Shown piece after piece: positions 8,797 to 17,149 of a DNA stretch of 54,931 nt (position 1 is its first letter; every line of letters starts with the position of its first letter). The notes beneath the pieces are model-generated. The model saw only the letters and a program-made list of their open reading frames with translations. It was not told the origin of the DNA and searched no databases. The stretch comes from an uncultured Bacteroidales bacterium (lineage in GTDB: Bacteria > Bacteroidota > Bacteroidia > Bacteroidales > Bacteroidaceae): positions 1 through 54,931 of the forward strand of contig CACZSQ010000090.1 of the NCBI GenBank assembly GCA_902783885.1, read 5' to 3'. The position numbers were made by a program, and so were the translations under genes.

Positions 8797-8868
8797 AGGA
8801 TTTACAATTTGACGATTTACTATTTACAATTTGTGATGATTCAGGGCGTTTTCTCTCGAAATCGGGTG

Positions 8869-8876
8869 CAAAGGTA
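8869..8876 (-). promoter_or_regulatory. Promoter -7 box for efp
   Basis: TACCTTTG on the minus strand, about 73 bp upstream of the efp start. The intervening leader contains two near-identical AT-rich segments (ATTTACAATTTG at 8809-8842) of unknown role. Confidence 0.6.
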
Positions 8877-8950
8877 GTGAAAATTAAACAAAAAACGCAA
8901 GAGAATAAGCAAAAAATCATCTAAGACTTGCGGGAATGAAAAAAAGTACC

Positions 8951-8958
8951 TACTTTTG
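8951..8958 (+). promoter_or_regulatory. Promoter -7 box for rpmH
   Basis: TACTTTTG with TTG at 8928-8930, spacing 20, an excellent match to the Bacteroidota promoter. An ATG at 8936 lies upstream of this box, so it cannot be the rpmH start. Confidence 0.8.
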
Positions 8959-9004
8959 CAGCCCGTTAGCCCACTATTGCAAACAATATAAAGAAATAAT
9001 AGCA

Positions 9005-9160
9005 ATGAAAAGAACATTCCAACCCCACAATCGCAAGAGAAAGAACAAGCACGGTTTCCGTGAACGTATGCAGACTGCTAATGGCCGCCGCGTGCTGGCT
9101 GCCCGTCGCGCTAAAGGTCGCAAGAAGCTGACTGTCTCTGACGAGCGTCACGGCAAATAA
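9005..9160 (+). CDS. rpmH: 50S ribosomal protein L34
   Basis: A 51-residue, very basic ribosomal protein of the large subunit. The product [18 protein letters not shown]... [20 protein letters not shown] matches the L34 signature along its whole length. The start at 9005 is chosen because the longer in-frame extension to 8936 would overlap the promoter. A hairpin and T-tract follow at 9192-9247. No dnaA or rnpA is adjacent; the neighbour is efp, divergently transcribed. Confidence 0.98.
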   Translation: MKRTFQPHNRKRKNKHGFRERMQTANGRRVLAARRAKGRKKLTVSDERHGK

Positions 9161-9191
9161 TCTTCAGACCGTACACACACTCTTGTTGTCG

Positions 9192-9247
9192 CGGCGCAGA
9201 TGATACACTCTCAGTGAATGTGTCATCCGCGCCGTTTCTCTTTTTTT
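9192..9247 (+). terminator. Terminator after rpmH
   Basis: CGGCGCAGATGATACAC pairs with GTGTCATCCGCGCCG with one mismatch and a bulge, followed by a T-rich run (TTTCTCTTTTTTT). It ends 10 bp before the next start codon at 9258. Confidence 0.8.
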
Positions 9248-9257
9248 CTGAAAGATT

Positions 9258-9887
9258 ATGGGATTAAAACAGAAACTGACCGCTCCAATCGTCTGGGGCA
9301 ATCTACTGGCCATGCTGGTTGTGGCAATCCTCTCGTGCATCGGCATTTGGAAGGGTATGGAAATCTACACTCACCACGGCGAGAGCATCGAGGTGCCACA
9401 ATTGGTAGGGATGCAGGAGAACGATGCCTACTACAAGCTCAACCAGTTGGAGTTGCACGGGGTAGTGGTGGACAGCGCCTACAACAAAGACCTGCCCCCT
9501 GGAGCTATACTGGAGCAGGTGCCCACAGCAGGGCGCAAAGTAAAGAGCGGGCGCGAGATTTTCCTGACGGTCAACACCGAGAAGCGACCAACCACAGCAT
9601 TGCCCGATATTGCCGACAACAGTTCGCTGCGCGAGGCACAGGCCAAACTCACAGCCATCGGCTTCAAGTTGGGTCCTGTCGAATACGTCAATGGTGACCG
9701 CGACTGGGTCTATGGGGTCAAGTGCCGCGACCGCAACATCTATGCCGGTGAGCAAACGCCGCTGGATGTGCCGCTTGTATTGCAGGTCGGACGAGGCGTC
9801 AGCGACCTGGAGGAACTTGTTGAAGAAGACGGTGAGGAAGAAGAATTTGTAGAAGAAGAAATCATCGCTCCCGATGGAACAGACTGA
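9258..9887 (+). CDS. PASTA-domain membrane protein
   Basis: A 209-residue protein with one N-terminal transmembrane helix (about 13-33, WGNLLAMLVVAILSCIGIW), so the bulk is periplasmic. Two to three PASTA repeats follow: VPQLVGMQENDAYYKLNQLE (about 46-106) and LPDIADNSSLREAQAKLTAI (about 115-178). PASTA domains bind peptidoglycan or muropeptides in other bacteria; here there is no kinase domain. The C-terminus is a strongly acidic tail (LEELVEEDGEEEEFVEEE). It overlaps the next gene by 14 bp and shares an operon with ddl, in keeping with a wall-related role, which is inference. Confidence 0.9.
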   Translation: MGLKQKLTAPIVWGNLLAMLVVAILSCIGIWKGMEIYTHHGESIEVPQLVGMQENDAYYKLNQLELHGVVVDSAYNKDLPPGAILEQVPTAGRKVKSGREIFLTVNTEKRPTTALPDIADNSSLREAQAKLTAIGFKLGPVEYVNGDRDWVYGVKCRDRNIYAGEQTPLDVPLVLQVGRGVSDLEELVEEDGEEEEFVEEEIIAPDGTD

Positions 9888-10962
9888 GTGGACGGCCCCT
9901 GAGGCCTTTGAGGAAGACGACCTCGCCCTCGACGATGAAGGTCTGGAAGCGTCACCCGACGGCACGCTCTATGAGCATCGTCGCGTCGTCGCCGACAAGG
10001 GGCAGACACTCCTGCGCGTTGACAAATTCCTGATGGAGCACTTGCGCGACACGAGCCGTGCACGCATCCAGCGGGCAGCTGAAGCTGGTTGCATTCACGT
10101 CAACGACCGTCCTGTCAAGAGCAACTACCGGGTGAAGCCTCTCGATGTGGTGACCCTCATGCTCGACCATCCGCGCATGGAGACAGAGGTCATTGCAGAG
10201 GACATCCCATTGGACATCGTATATGAAGACGACGACCTACTCGTAGTGAACAAACCTGCTGGCCTGGTGGTTCACCCGGGTGTGGGCAACTACACTGGAA
10301 CACTCGTGAATGCACTCGCTTGGCATCTGCGCGACAATCCTAAATACAATCCTAACGACCCAAGCGTGGGGCTCGTTCATAGAATAGACAAGGACACGAG
10401 CGGCCTGCTCGTGGTGGCAAAGACCCCCGAGGCAAAGACTCACCTCTGCCATCAGTTTTTTGTCAAGACGACGAAGCGACAGTACAACGCTCTCGTGTGG
10501 GGCAGTTTCGAGACGCTGGAAGGGCGCATCGAGGGCAATATTGCACGAGATCCGCGCGACCGCCAACGCATGACAGTTTTACCACCAGAGAGCGAAGTGG
10601 GCAAACCCGCTGTCACCCATTGGCGCGTGTTGGAAGCGTTCGGGCCTGTCACGTGGGTGGAATGTGTACTGGAAACAGGCCGGACGCACCAGATTCGGGC
10701 ACACATGAAATCCATCGGGCACCCGCTCTTTGCCGATGAGCGTTATGGCGGATTTGAGATCCTGCGCGGACAGCCGACAGCCAAGTACAAAGCCTTCATC
10801 CAAAATGCTTTCGACATCTGTCCACGCCAAGCGCTTCATGCTCGCACACTCGGCTTCGAGCATCCACGCACCAGGCAGGAGATGTTCTTCGAGGCACCGC
10901 TGCCAGAGGACCTTCTCTTATTAACCGAAAAATTTCGCGCGTACGCGCAATCATCTAAATAA
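9874..10962 (+). CDS. rluD: RluA-family 23S rRNA pseudouridine synthase (RluD type)
   Basis: Converts uridines in large-subunit rRNA to pseudouridine. An acidic N-terminal extension precedes an S4 RNA-binding domain (about 47-95, LRVDKFLMEHLRDTSRARIQ). The catalytic domain contains VVNKPAGLVVHPGVGNYTGT and the motif HRIDKDTSGLLVVAKT with the catalytic aspartate near residue 171, plus ETGRTHQIRAHM. Length 362 is typical. The start lies inside the end of the PASTA gene, which suggests translational coupling. Whether it is orthologous to RluD or RluC is inferred from the S4 domain and context. Confidence 0.92.
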   Translation: MEQTEWTAPEAFEEDDLALDDEGLEASPDGTLYEHRRVVADKGQTLLRVDKFLMEHLRDTSRARIQRAAEAGCIHVNDRPVKSNYRVKPLDVVTLMLDHPRMETEVIAEDIPLDIVYEDDDLLVVNKPAGLVVHPGVGNYTGTLVNALAWHLRDNPKYNPNDPSVGLVHRIDKDTSGLLVVAKTPEAKTHLCHQFFVKTTKRQYNALVWGSFETLEGRIEGNIARDPRDRQRMTVLPPESEVGKPAVTHWRVLEAFGPVTWVECVLETGRTHQIRAHMKSIGHPLFADERYGGFEILRGQPTAKYKAFIQNAFDICPRQALHARTLGFEHPRTRQEMFFEAPLPEDLLLLTEKFRAYAQSSK

Positions 10963-10970
10963 TATACATC

Positions 10971-12041
10971 ATGAAAGAGAATCAAACAACAATAGATACC
11001 GCCCCCTCCCTTAAAGGGAGGGCCGAGGGAGAGTCCAAGCGCCCCGTCGTTGCCATCGTCTGCGGTGGCGACAGTTCTGAGCACGACGTGAGCATTCGCA
11101 GCGCTCAGGGCATATACAGTTTTATCGACAAAGAACGCTTCGAGGTGTATATCGTTGAGTTAAACGGCCTTATTTGGGAGGCACATCTCGACGGCGACAA
11201 ACGCGCGAAGGTGAGCCGCGAGGATTTCTCGTTTAAAGTCGGACGCCGCACGGTACTGCCCGATTTTGCATACATCACCATTCACGGTACTCCGGGCGAG
11301 AACGGCATCCTGCAAGGCTACTTCGACCTCATCCACATGCCCTATAGCACCAGCGATGTGCTCGTGGAATCTATGACTTTCAACAAGTTCACACTAAACC
11401 AATATCTCAAGGGATTCGGTGTTAGTGTCTCCGAAAGCCTGGTTGTGCGAAAGGGCAACGAGGATCTTGTGACCGATGCTGAAATCACTGAGCACATAGG
11501 ATTGCCCTGCTTCGTGAAGCCCAATGCGGGCGGCAGCAGCTTTGGCGTGACAAAGGTCAAGACACTTGAACAGCTGCGTCCCGCCATCCGACTGGCCATG
11601 GAGGAGAGCGACGAGGTGATGGTGGAGGCATTCATGCCTGGCACTGAGCTCACTTGCGGCTGCTACAAGACAGCTGCCGGCGAGCACGTCTTCCCCGTCA
11701 CGGAAGTGGTGACACACAACGAGTTCTTCGACTACGACGCAAAATACAACGGCTCTGTTGACGAGATCACGCCCGCCCGCATCAGCGACGATTTGCGCGA
11801 CCGCGTGCAGGCTCTCACCAGCGCTATCTACGACATTTTAGGCTGTTCCGGCATCATCCGCATCGACTACATTGTCACCAAAGTGACTGGTGAGGACGGA
11901 CACGAACGCGACCGAATCAACATGCTGGAAATCAACACTACCCCTGGCATGACAGCCACCAGCTTCATTCCCCAGCAGGTGCGCGCAGCCGGGCTTGACA
12001 TCAAGGATGTTCTTACAGATATTATTGAAGATAAGCTATGA
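10971..12041 (+). CDS. ddl: D-alanine--D-alanine ligase
   Basis: Cytosolic ATP-grasp enzyme that joins two D-alanines for peptidoglycan. Key elements are CGGDSSEHDVSIRSAQ (N-terminal substrate loop), IHGTPGENGILQGYFDL, the ATP-grasp segment LPCFVKPNAGGSSFGVTKV, VMVEAFMPGTELTCG and the metal-binding LEINTTPGMT. At 356 residues it is slightly long because residues about 11-22 (APSLKGRAEGES) come from an in-frame GC-rich palindrome at 11001-11033, placed before the first beta-strand. It follows rluD by 8 bp and overlaps the next gene by 4 bp. Confidence 0.97.
   Translation: MKENQTTIDTAPSLKGRAEGESKRPVVAIVCGGDSSEHDVSIRSAQGIYSFIDKERFEVYIVELNGLIWEAHLDGDKRAKVSREDFSFKVGRRTVLPDFAYITIHGTPGENGILQGYFDLIHMPYSTSDVLVESMTFNKFTLNQYLKGFGVSVSESLVVRKGNEDLVTDAEITEHIGLPCFVKPNAGGSSFGVTKVKTLEQLRPAIRLAMEESDEVMVEAFMPGTELTCGCYKTAAGEHVFPVTEVVTHNEFFDYDAKYNGSVDEITPARISDDLRDRVQALTSAIYDILGCSGIIRIDYIVTKVTGEDGHERDRINMLEINTTPGMTATSFIPQQVRAAGLDIKDVLTDIIEDKL
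11001..11033. repeat. GC-rich palindromic mini-repeat in frame at the ddl N-terminus
   Basis: CCCCCTCCCTTAAAGGGAGG with a following GCCGAGGGAGAG tail; CCCTCCCTT and AAGGGAGGG form a perfect dyad. Near-identical elements sit at 883-912 and 52287-52322. It begins on a codon boundary and is read as APSLKGRAEGE. Confidence 0.85.
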
Positions 12042-13231
12042 CAACGGAGTTCGATGCCATCCGTCCCTACAATGACGAAGAAGTGCGCGAAGCTATTGAC
12101 AGCCTGCTGCACGACCGCCATTTCTCACAGATTCTGAAGGGAATGGTTCCGCTGCCCCTGGGGCTGACACGCGGACTGTTGCGTTTAGCAACTATAGGTA
12201 TTCATTCGACGCTTGGTTTCCAGTTGCGTTTCATGAAGCCTGTTGTGAAACACATTCTACGCAAATGCACGACCGGGCACTCCTTCAGTCACGAAGGAAT
12301 ACAGCCAGGCAAGGAACGCTACACGTTCATTTCAAACCATCGCGACATTGTTCTGGACAGCGCCATCCTCGACGTGATGCTTCACGATGCCAAGTTCCCC
12401 ACGACCTGTGAAATCGCTATCGGCGACAACCTGTTAATTTATCCGTGGATACGGACTTTGGTTCGCTTGAACAAGGCCTTCATCGTGCGACGCAACATTT
12501 CACGTCTGGAACTCTACGAGAGCAGTCGCCTGATGAGCCGCTATATGCGCTACGCCGTGCAGGAAAAGCACGAGAACATTTGGATTGCCCAGCGCGAGGG
12601 ACGCGCCAAGGACTCCAGCGACCAGACACAGGTGTCATTGCTGAAGATGCTGGCGATGGCTGGCGACGAAGGCACCGCAGGCGCCATCAAGAGCATCAAG
12701 GCATTGAACCTCGTTCCGCTGAGCATCAGCTACGAATATGACCCTTGCGACTACTTGAAAGCGGAGGAGTTCCAGCAAAAACGCGACGATGCCTCATGGA
12801 AGAAATCCAAACAAGACGACCTCATAAACATGAAAACAGGTATTCTTGGGCAGAAGGGGCACGTACACTACCAAACAGGGCGCCCCGTCAACGAGTGGAT
12901 TGACACGCTGGCCGAGCTGCCGGAAAAAGAATTCTTCCAAGCGTTGGCACAGGGCATCGATACGGAGATCCACCGTAACTACCACCTTTACCCTGGCAAC
13001 TATGTAGCCGCCGATTTACTGGCGTCATCACATGAGGTTCAGGAATCTCTAAAGCCTTATAAGTCCCATGAGACCCATTATTCCTCAGGCGACAAAGCAG
13101 CGTTCGAAGCTTATCTGAAAGAGCGCATCAGCAAGATAAACCTGCCCAACAAGGATGAGCACTTCCTGCGTGAGCGGCTGTTGACAATGTATGCAAATCC
13201 TGTTTTCAATCTTGAACAGGCAAAATCCTAA
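12038..13231 (+). CDS. PlsC-like 1-acyl-glycerol-phosphate acyltransferase
   Basis: Probable membrane-associated acyltransferase of phospholipid or envelope lipid synthesis. The HX4D motif is in ISNHRDIVLDSA (His101, Asp106); a second block, IAQREGRAKDSSD, corresponds to the family's EGTR-like motif. The 397-residue length exceeds minimal PlsC, with an extended C-terminal half. Residues about 340-349 (PYKSHETHYS) come from a short TCCCATGAG-type tandem repeat shared with the radical SAM gene at 47713. It overlaps ddl by 4 bp (ATGA), in the same operon. Exact acyl acceptor unknown. Confidence 0.85.
   Translation: MTTEFDAIRPYNDEEVREAIDSLLHDRHFSQILKGMVPLPLGLTRGLLRLATIGIHSTLGFQLRFMKPVVKHILRKCTTGHSFSHEGIQPGKERYTFISNHRDIVLDSAILDVMLHDAKFPTTCEIAIGDNLLIYPWIRTLVRLNKAFIVRRNISRLELYESSRLMSRYMRYAVQEKHENIWIAQREGRAKDSSDQTQVSLLKMLAMAGDEGTAGAIKSIKALNLVPLSISYEYDPCDYLKAEEFQQKRDDASWKKSKQDDLINMKTGILGQKGHVHYQTGRPVNEWIDTLAELPEKEFFQALAQGIDTEIHRNYHLYPGNYVAADLLASSHEVQESLKPYKSHETHYSSGDKAAFEAYLKERISKINLPNKDEHFLRERLLTMYANPVFNLEQAKS
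13056..13085 (+). repeat. TCCCATRAG-type 9-bp tandem repeat inside the acyltransferase gene
   Basis: The segment contains TATAAG, TCCCATGAG, ACCCATTAT in a 9-bp register, encoding YKSHETHY. The same unit occurs three times in the radical SAM gene near 47837-47880. This copy is short and partly degenerate. Confidence 0.5.
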
Positions 13232-13237
13232 ACAGAT

Positions 13238-13897
13238 ATGGAGCCCGCTCGTTGGAAAGTAATCGCCCTGTCCATAGTTACTACACTATGTCTGCTCACC
13301 GCCTGCGACGACGATGATGACGACACCCCCTACCCTTCCATTATAACGGAGATGGTGATGATGCGAGTCGATGCTAAGATGCGCATCACAATCCAGACTG
13401 ATAACGGCTCCACCTACAGCGTCACAAACAAGTTGGAAGGACTCGTGCCGAATTCCATCGGCCGAATGCTGTGTAGTTACACCCTCGATGTTCAAGGAGG
13501 AGCCCGCGTCTATAAGTTGGAGGGCGTGAAAGTGTTGCATGATTTGACGACGAAAGCAAAGACACCTGTCTATGACCCCGTCAACTTCGTCAGCCAATGG
13601 CAACAGGGTAAATTCATCAACCTGCATATCCTCCCCAAAACGCAAAGCGACCCATCCAAGCACACATGGGGTTTCATACGCACAGGGCAACATCCGAACA
13701 CAGCGGGAGGCATAACCCATGAGCTGAGTGTTCATCACAATCAGAACAATGACCCACTTGCCTATAGCAGCGACTACTATCTCACACTGGTCATCGACTC
13801 CGTGAGCAAGACCTTTAGCGACAAAGACTCCATCGAGTTAACGCTTCAGGGGTTCGACAAGTCCCGCACGTGGCGCTACGGCAAGCAGAAACCTTAA
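13238..13897 (+). CDS. NigD-like lipoprotein
   Basis: A 219-residue predicted lipoprotein with lipobox CLLTAC (Cys23) followed by an acidic run (DDDDDD). It then has the two-part pattern of NigD-like proteins: an N-terminal OB-like segment (MRVDAKMRITIQTDNGSTYS) and a C-terminal beta-sandwich ending FDKSRTWRYGKQKP. NigD-like proteins are widespread in Bacteroidota, with bacteriocin- or envelope-related roles that are poorly defined. It lies 6 bp after the acyltransferase and 9 bp before a glycosyltransferase, as part of the envelope operon. Confidence 0.75.
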   Translation: MEPARWKVIALSIVTTLCLLTACDDDDDDTPYPSIITEMVMMRVDAKMRITIQTDNGSTYSVTNKLEGLVPNSIGRMLCSYTLDVQGGARVYKLEGVKVLHDLTTKAKTPVYDPVNFVSQWQQGKFINLHILPKTQSDPSKHTWGFIRTGQHPNTAGGITHELSVHHNQNNDPLAYSSDYYLTLVIDSVSKTFSDKDSIELTLQGFDKSRTWRYGKQKP

Positions 13898-13906
13898 ACA
13901 CCAAGT

Positions 13907-15097
13907 ATGCAAACGCCCACCATCATAGGCTTCGATGCCAAACGTGCCTGCCAGAACCGCACTGGTCTTGGCAATTACAGCCGCTTCGTCCTCAGCGGTC
14001 TCTGCCGTTATGCATCCGATATGCGCTTGTTGCTTTATGCCCCCAACCCAAAGAAGACACAGGCGCTTGATGGCCTGGACAGCGAGCATACCATAGCCAT
14101 GCGTTTTCCAAAAACATGGTGGGACAAGTGTCTGCGTAGCCTGTGGCGCGTATGGGGCATGACCCGCGACCTGCAACACGACCACGTGCAACTCTACCAC
14201 GGCCTCAGCAATGAGCTGCCGCTGAATATCCATAAGGCTAAGAGCATCAAGACCATTGTCACGATCCACGACCTCATCTTCCTTCGCTACCCCCAGTACT
14301 ACAAGCCCGTCAGTCGCTGGATCTATCACTATAAGTTCCGCCGTGCCTGCAAGATTGCCGACCGCATCATTGCCGTCAGCGAGTGTACCAAGCGCGACAT
14401 CATGCGCTTTTTCGGCACACCTGAAGAAAAAATAGAAGTTATCTATCAGGGTTGCGATGAGCAGTTCCGCCAACAGGCCACCGAGGAGCAAAAAGCTGCG
14501 GTACGCGAACGCTACCAGCTGCCCGAACGCTACATCCTCTATGTAGGCAGTATCGAGGAACGCAAGAACCTGATGTTGCTGGCCCAAGCCCTGCCATTGC
14601 TGGCTGACAAAGATATTCAAGTCATCGCAGTCGGACGCCGTACAAAATATGCTGATCGCATCCAGGCGTTCATCCAAGCACAAGGTCTCACATCACGCTT
14701 CCGCATGTTGAGCGGCGTTCCCTTCTCAGATTTGCCAGCTCTGTACCAGTTGGCACCTCTCTTCGTCTATCCCTCTCGCTTTGAAGGATTTGGAATCCCG
14801 CTTCTCGAAGCTCTTTGCTCGGGCACACCCGTCATCGGTTGCACAGGTTCATGCCTTGAAGAAGCCGGTGGCCCCTCCAGCCTCTATGTGTCGCCCGATG
14901 ATCCCTCTGCACTCGCCGACGCCATTCAGCGCGTCCTCACCGATGAGGACCTGCGCACCAAGATGATAGCCGACGGCCACTGTTATTCAAAAAAGTTTTT
15001 ACCTGAGATACTTAGTCATTCTATGTTGAATGGTTATGGAAAGCTCTTACAACAAGTCAACCGTAATGGGAACAAAATTGGTAAAAACACTCTTTAG
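13907..15097 (+). CDS. Glycosyltransferase family 4 (GT-B fold)
   Basis: A 396-residue cytosolic glycosyltransferase. The N-terminal domain starts IIGFDAKRACQNRTGLGNYS; the C-terminal nucleotide-sugar domain has ILYVGSIEERKNL (about 206-218), VYPSRFEGFGIPLLEALCSG (the E-x7-E region) and a DPSALADAI helix. The LGNYS and KIADRIIAVSECTKRDI motifs are typical of mannosyltransferase-like GT4 enzymes. It is the last gene of the PASTA-rluD-ddl operon and adjoins the surface-glycan cluster. Donor and acceptor sugars cannot be told from sequence. Confidence 0.9.
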   Translation: MQTPTIIGFDAKRACQNRTGLGNYSRFVLSGLCRYASDMRLLLYAPNPKKTQALDGLDSEHTIAMRFPKTWWDKCLRSLWRVWGMTRDLQHDHVQLYHGLSNELPLNIHKAKSIKTIVTIHDLIFLRYPQYYKPVSRWIYHYKFRRACKIADRIIAVSECTKRDIMRFFGTPEEKIEVIYQGCDEQFRQQATEEQKAAVRERYQLPERYILYVGSIEERKNLMLLAQALPLLADKDIQVIAVGRRTKYADRIQAFIQAQGLTSRFRMLSGVPFSDLPALYQLAPLFVYPSRFEGFGIPLLEALCSGTPVIGCTGSCLEEAGGPSSLYVSPDDPSALADAIQRVLTDEDLRTKMIADGHCYSKKFLPEILSHSMLNGYGKLLQQVNRNGNKIGKNTL

Positions 15098-15142
15098 AGA
15101 CAAAGTTAGGAGCAAAAATTTTGTTTGTTAGTTTTTAATCAC

Positions 15143-15150
15143 TACTTTTG
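15143..15150 (+). promoter_or_regulatory. Promoter -7 box for the aminotransferase operon
   Basis: TACTTTTG with a TTG ending at 15123 about 19 bp upstream. The start codon follows at 15171. Confidence 0.75.
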
Positions 15151-15170
15151 CCAATAAAAACTTTGATCTT

Positions 15171-16388
15171 ATGAAAATTCCTTTTTCTCCTCCATATATT
15201 GACGAGAGTGTTATTGCAGAGGTGACAGAATCGCTACGTTCGGGATGGATTACAACGGGACCTAAAGTAACACTACTTGAGCAGGAAATTCAGAAACTGA
15301 CAGGAAGTCCACGTGTACTATGTGTCAATTCATGGACAACAGGGGCTATTATGGTACTTCGCTGGTTAGGTGTGGAAGAGGGTGACGAAGTTATTATCCC
15401 AGCCTATACCTATTGTGCAACAGCTTTGGCTGTTCTTTGGGCTGGTGCGAAACCTGTCATGGTAGATTCTGGCACAGATTTTAACATCTCCGTGGATGCT
15501 ATTCGCCGTGCTATTACCCCAAGGACAAAAGCCATTATCCCGGTTGACATTGCGGGATACCCATGCGACTACGAAAGTATAATGAGTCTCGTATCAGAGC
15601 CCAACATCAAGGCCTTATTCTGCCCGACATCACCTGTAATGAAACAGATGGGTCGCATCATTGTTATCAATGACTCTGCCCATTCTATAGGCGCTCGGTA
15701 CAACGGACATTATGGCGGCACTGAAACAGACATCACCATATTCTCGCTTCATGCCGTTAAAAACATTACGACAGCCGAAGGAGGTGCGATTTGCCTTAAT
15801 ATGCCAGTTCCATTTGACAATGAACAGCTATACAAAGAACTGCGCATGAAAGCTTTAAACTGTCAGACCAAAGACGCTTTCACAAAAAGCAAAGCAGGTG
15901 GATGGCGATACGATATTGTAGGGATGGGCATGAAAGCCAATTTAGCCGATGTTAACGCAGCTATCGGGTTAGCCCAAATCCGCCTATATGAAAATCTGCT
16001 GCGCGAACGAAAGCGTATTTTTGCGGCTTACAATCAAGCATTTAGCAAATTCTCCTGGGCTGTTCTTCCACCATGTTGCGATATCAAACGTGAAACCTCA
16101 TATCACATATATCCACTGCGCATTAATGGCATTTCAGAAGAACAGCGCGACGAAATGATTGCTGAAATTGCAGCGTCTGATGTCGCTGTTAATGTTCATT
16201 TCATTCCTCTGCCGATGTTGACTTTATTCCGCGGTTTGGGCTACGATATTAAGGACTATCCGCAGGCTTTTGAAAACTATCACAATGAAATAACACTTCC
16301 TTGTTACCCCCAACTCACAGACGACAAAGTGCAGTTTGTTATTAACACCGTTGTTAAAGCCTACCAGACAATCACCCATAAAAGATGA
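15171..16388 (+). CDS. DegT/DnrJ/EryC1/StrS-family PLP aminotransferase
   Basis: Sugar aminotransferase that uses PLP to aminate a nucleotide-linked ketosugar. Family features: ITTGPKVTLLEQEI, DEVIIPAYTYCATALAV, VINDSAHSIGARYNG (PLP-ring Asp168) and the Schiff-base lysine in FSLHAVKNITTAEGG (Lys197). The C-terminal domain has YHIYPLRI. Length 405 is normal. It overlaps the next glycosyltransferase by 4 bp. No nucleotide-sugar dehydratase or epimerase accompanies it, so its keto-sugar substrate would have to be made by genes elsewhere. Confidence 0.93.
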   Translation: MKIPFSPPYIDESVIAEVTESLRSGWITTGPKVTLLEQEIQKLTGSPRVLCVNSWTTGAIMVLRWLGVEEGDEVIIPAYTYCATALAVLWAGAKPVMVDSGTDFNISVDAIRRAITPRTKAIIPVDIAGYPCDYESIMSLVSEPNIKALFCPTSPVMKQMGRIIVINDSAHSIGARYNGHYGGTETDITIFSLHAVKNITTAEGGAICLNMPVPFDNEQLYKELRMKALNCQTKDAFTKSKAGGWRYDIVGMGMKANLADVNAAIGLAQIRLYENLLRERKRIFAAYNQAFSKFSWAVLPPCCDIKRETSYHIYPLRINGISEEQRDEMIAEIAASDVAVNVHFIPLPMLTLFRGLGYDIKDYPQAFENYHNEITLPCYPQLTDDKVQFVINTVVKAYQTITHKR

Positions 16389-17149
16389 AGGAAGACTATC
16401 ATATTTCAGTTGTTATAAACACCTATAATGCTGAAAAGCATTTAGAGCAAGTGTTACAATCCGTCAAGGACTTTGACGAGATTGTTGTTTGCGACATGGA
16501 GAGCACAGATCACACAAGGGAGATTGCTTCTCGATTCGGCTGCAAGATAGTAACCTTCCCTAAAGCCAATCACAAAAGCGCAGAGCCCGCACGCACATTC
16601 GCCATCCAGTCAGCTACGAGCAAATGGGTTTTTGTGGTGGATGCCGATGAGCTCGTTACACCCGAATTACGTGAGGTCCTGTATCAGGTTATTCATCAGC
16701 CAAACTGCCCAGCTGGTTATTATATTCCTCGAAAGAACATGTTCATGAGTATGTTCATTCGCGATTTCCACTACGACTATCAGCTGCGCTTCTTCATCCG
16801 AGAAGGTACAACATGGCCACCTTATGTACACACCTTTCCCGATGTCAAGGGAATTACGAAAAGGCTGAAGACAAACAAGAAAGCGGTCCTCATTCATCTG
16901 ATGGACGAGACTATGCACCAGTATATTTCCAAGATGAACGAATACACCGACAACGAGACAGAGAAGAAGCGCCAAAAGAACTACGGATTAGGAGCATTAC
17001 TATGGCGCCCCCTTTGGCGTTTTTTCAAAAACTATTTGCTCGATGGAAGCTTCCGTATGGGCACTCGTGGACTTATTCGCTCCATGATGGCTGGCTACTA
17101 TCAGTTTGTTCTTGTCGCAAAAATCATTGAGAAACGCTATCGCGATTAA
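16385..17149 (+). CDS. Glycosyltransferase family 2, WaaE/KdtX-like
   Basis: A 254-residue GT-A enzyme. It opens with ISVVINTYNAEKHLEQVLQS, then the donor-binding VVCDMESTDHTREIA and the DxD motif VVDADELVTPEL. Similar short GT2s add an inner-core sugar to LPS in Gram-negative bacteria. It overlaps the aminotransferase by 4 bp (coupled). Its last 26 bp overlap the 3' end of the convergent licD-like gene. Confidence 0.88.
   Translation: MKEDYHISVVINTYNAEKHLEQVLQSVKDFDEIVVCDMESTDHTREIASRFGCKIVTFPKANHKSAEPARTFAIQSATSKWVFVVDADELVTPELREVLYQVIHQPNCPAGYYIPRKNMFMSMFIRDFHYDYQLRFFIREGTTWPPYVHTFPDVKGITKRLKTNKKAVLIHLMDETMHQYISKMNEYTDNETEKKRQKNYGLGALLWRPLWRFFKNYLLDGSFRMGTRGLIRSMMAGYYQFVLVAKIIEKRYRD

Noticed and set aside
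8936-9004. Longer N-terminus for ribosomal protein L34
   Set aside because: The extension contains the promoter -7 box at 8951-8958, and L34 starts with MKRTFQP in all bacteria.
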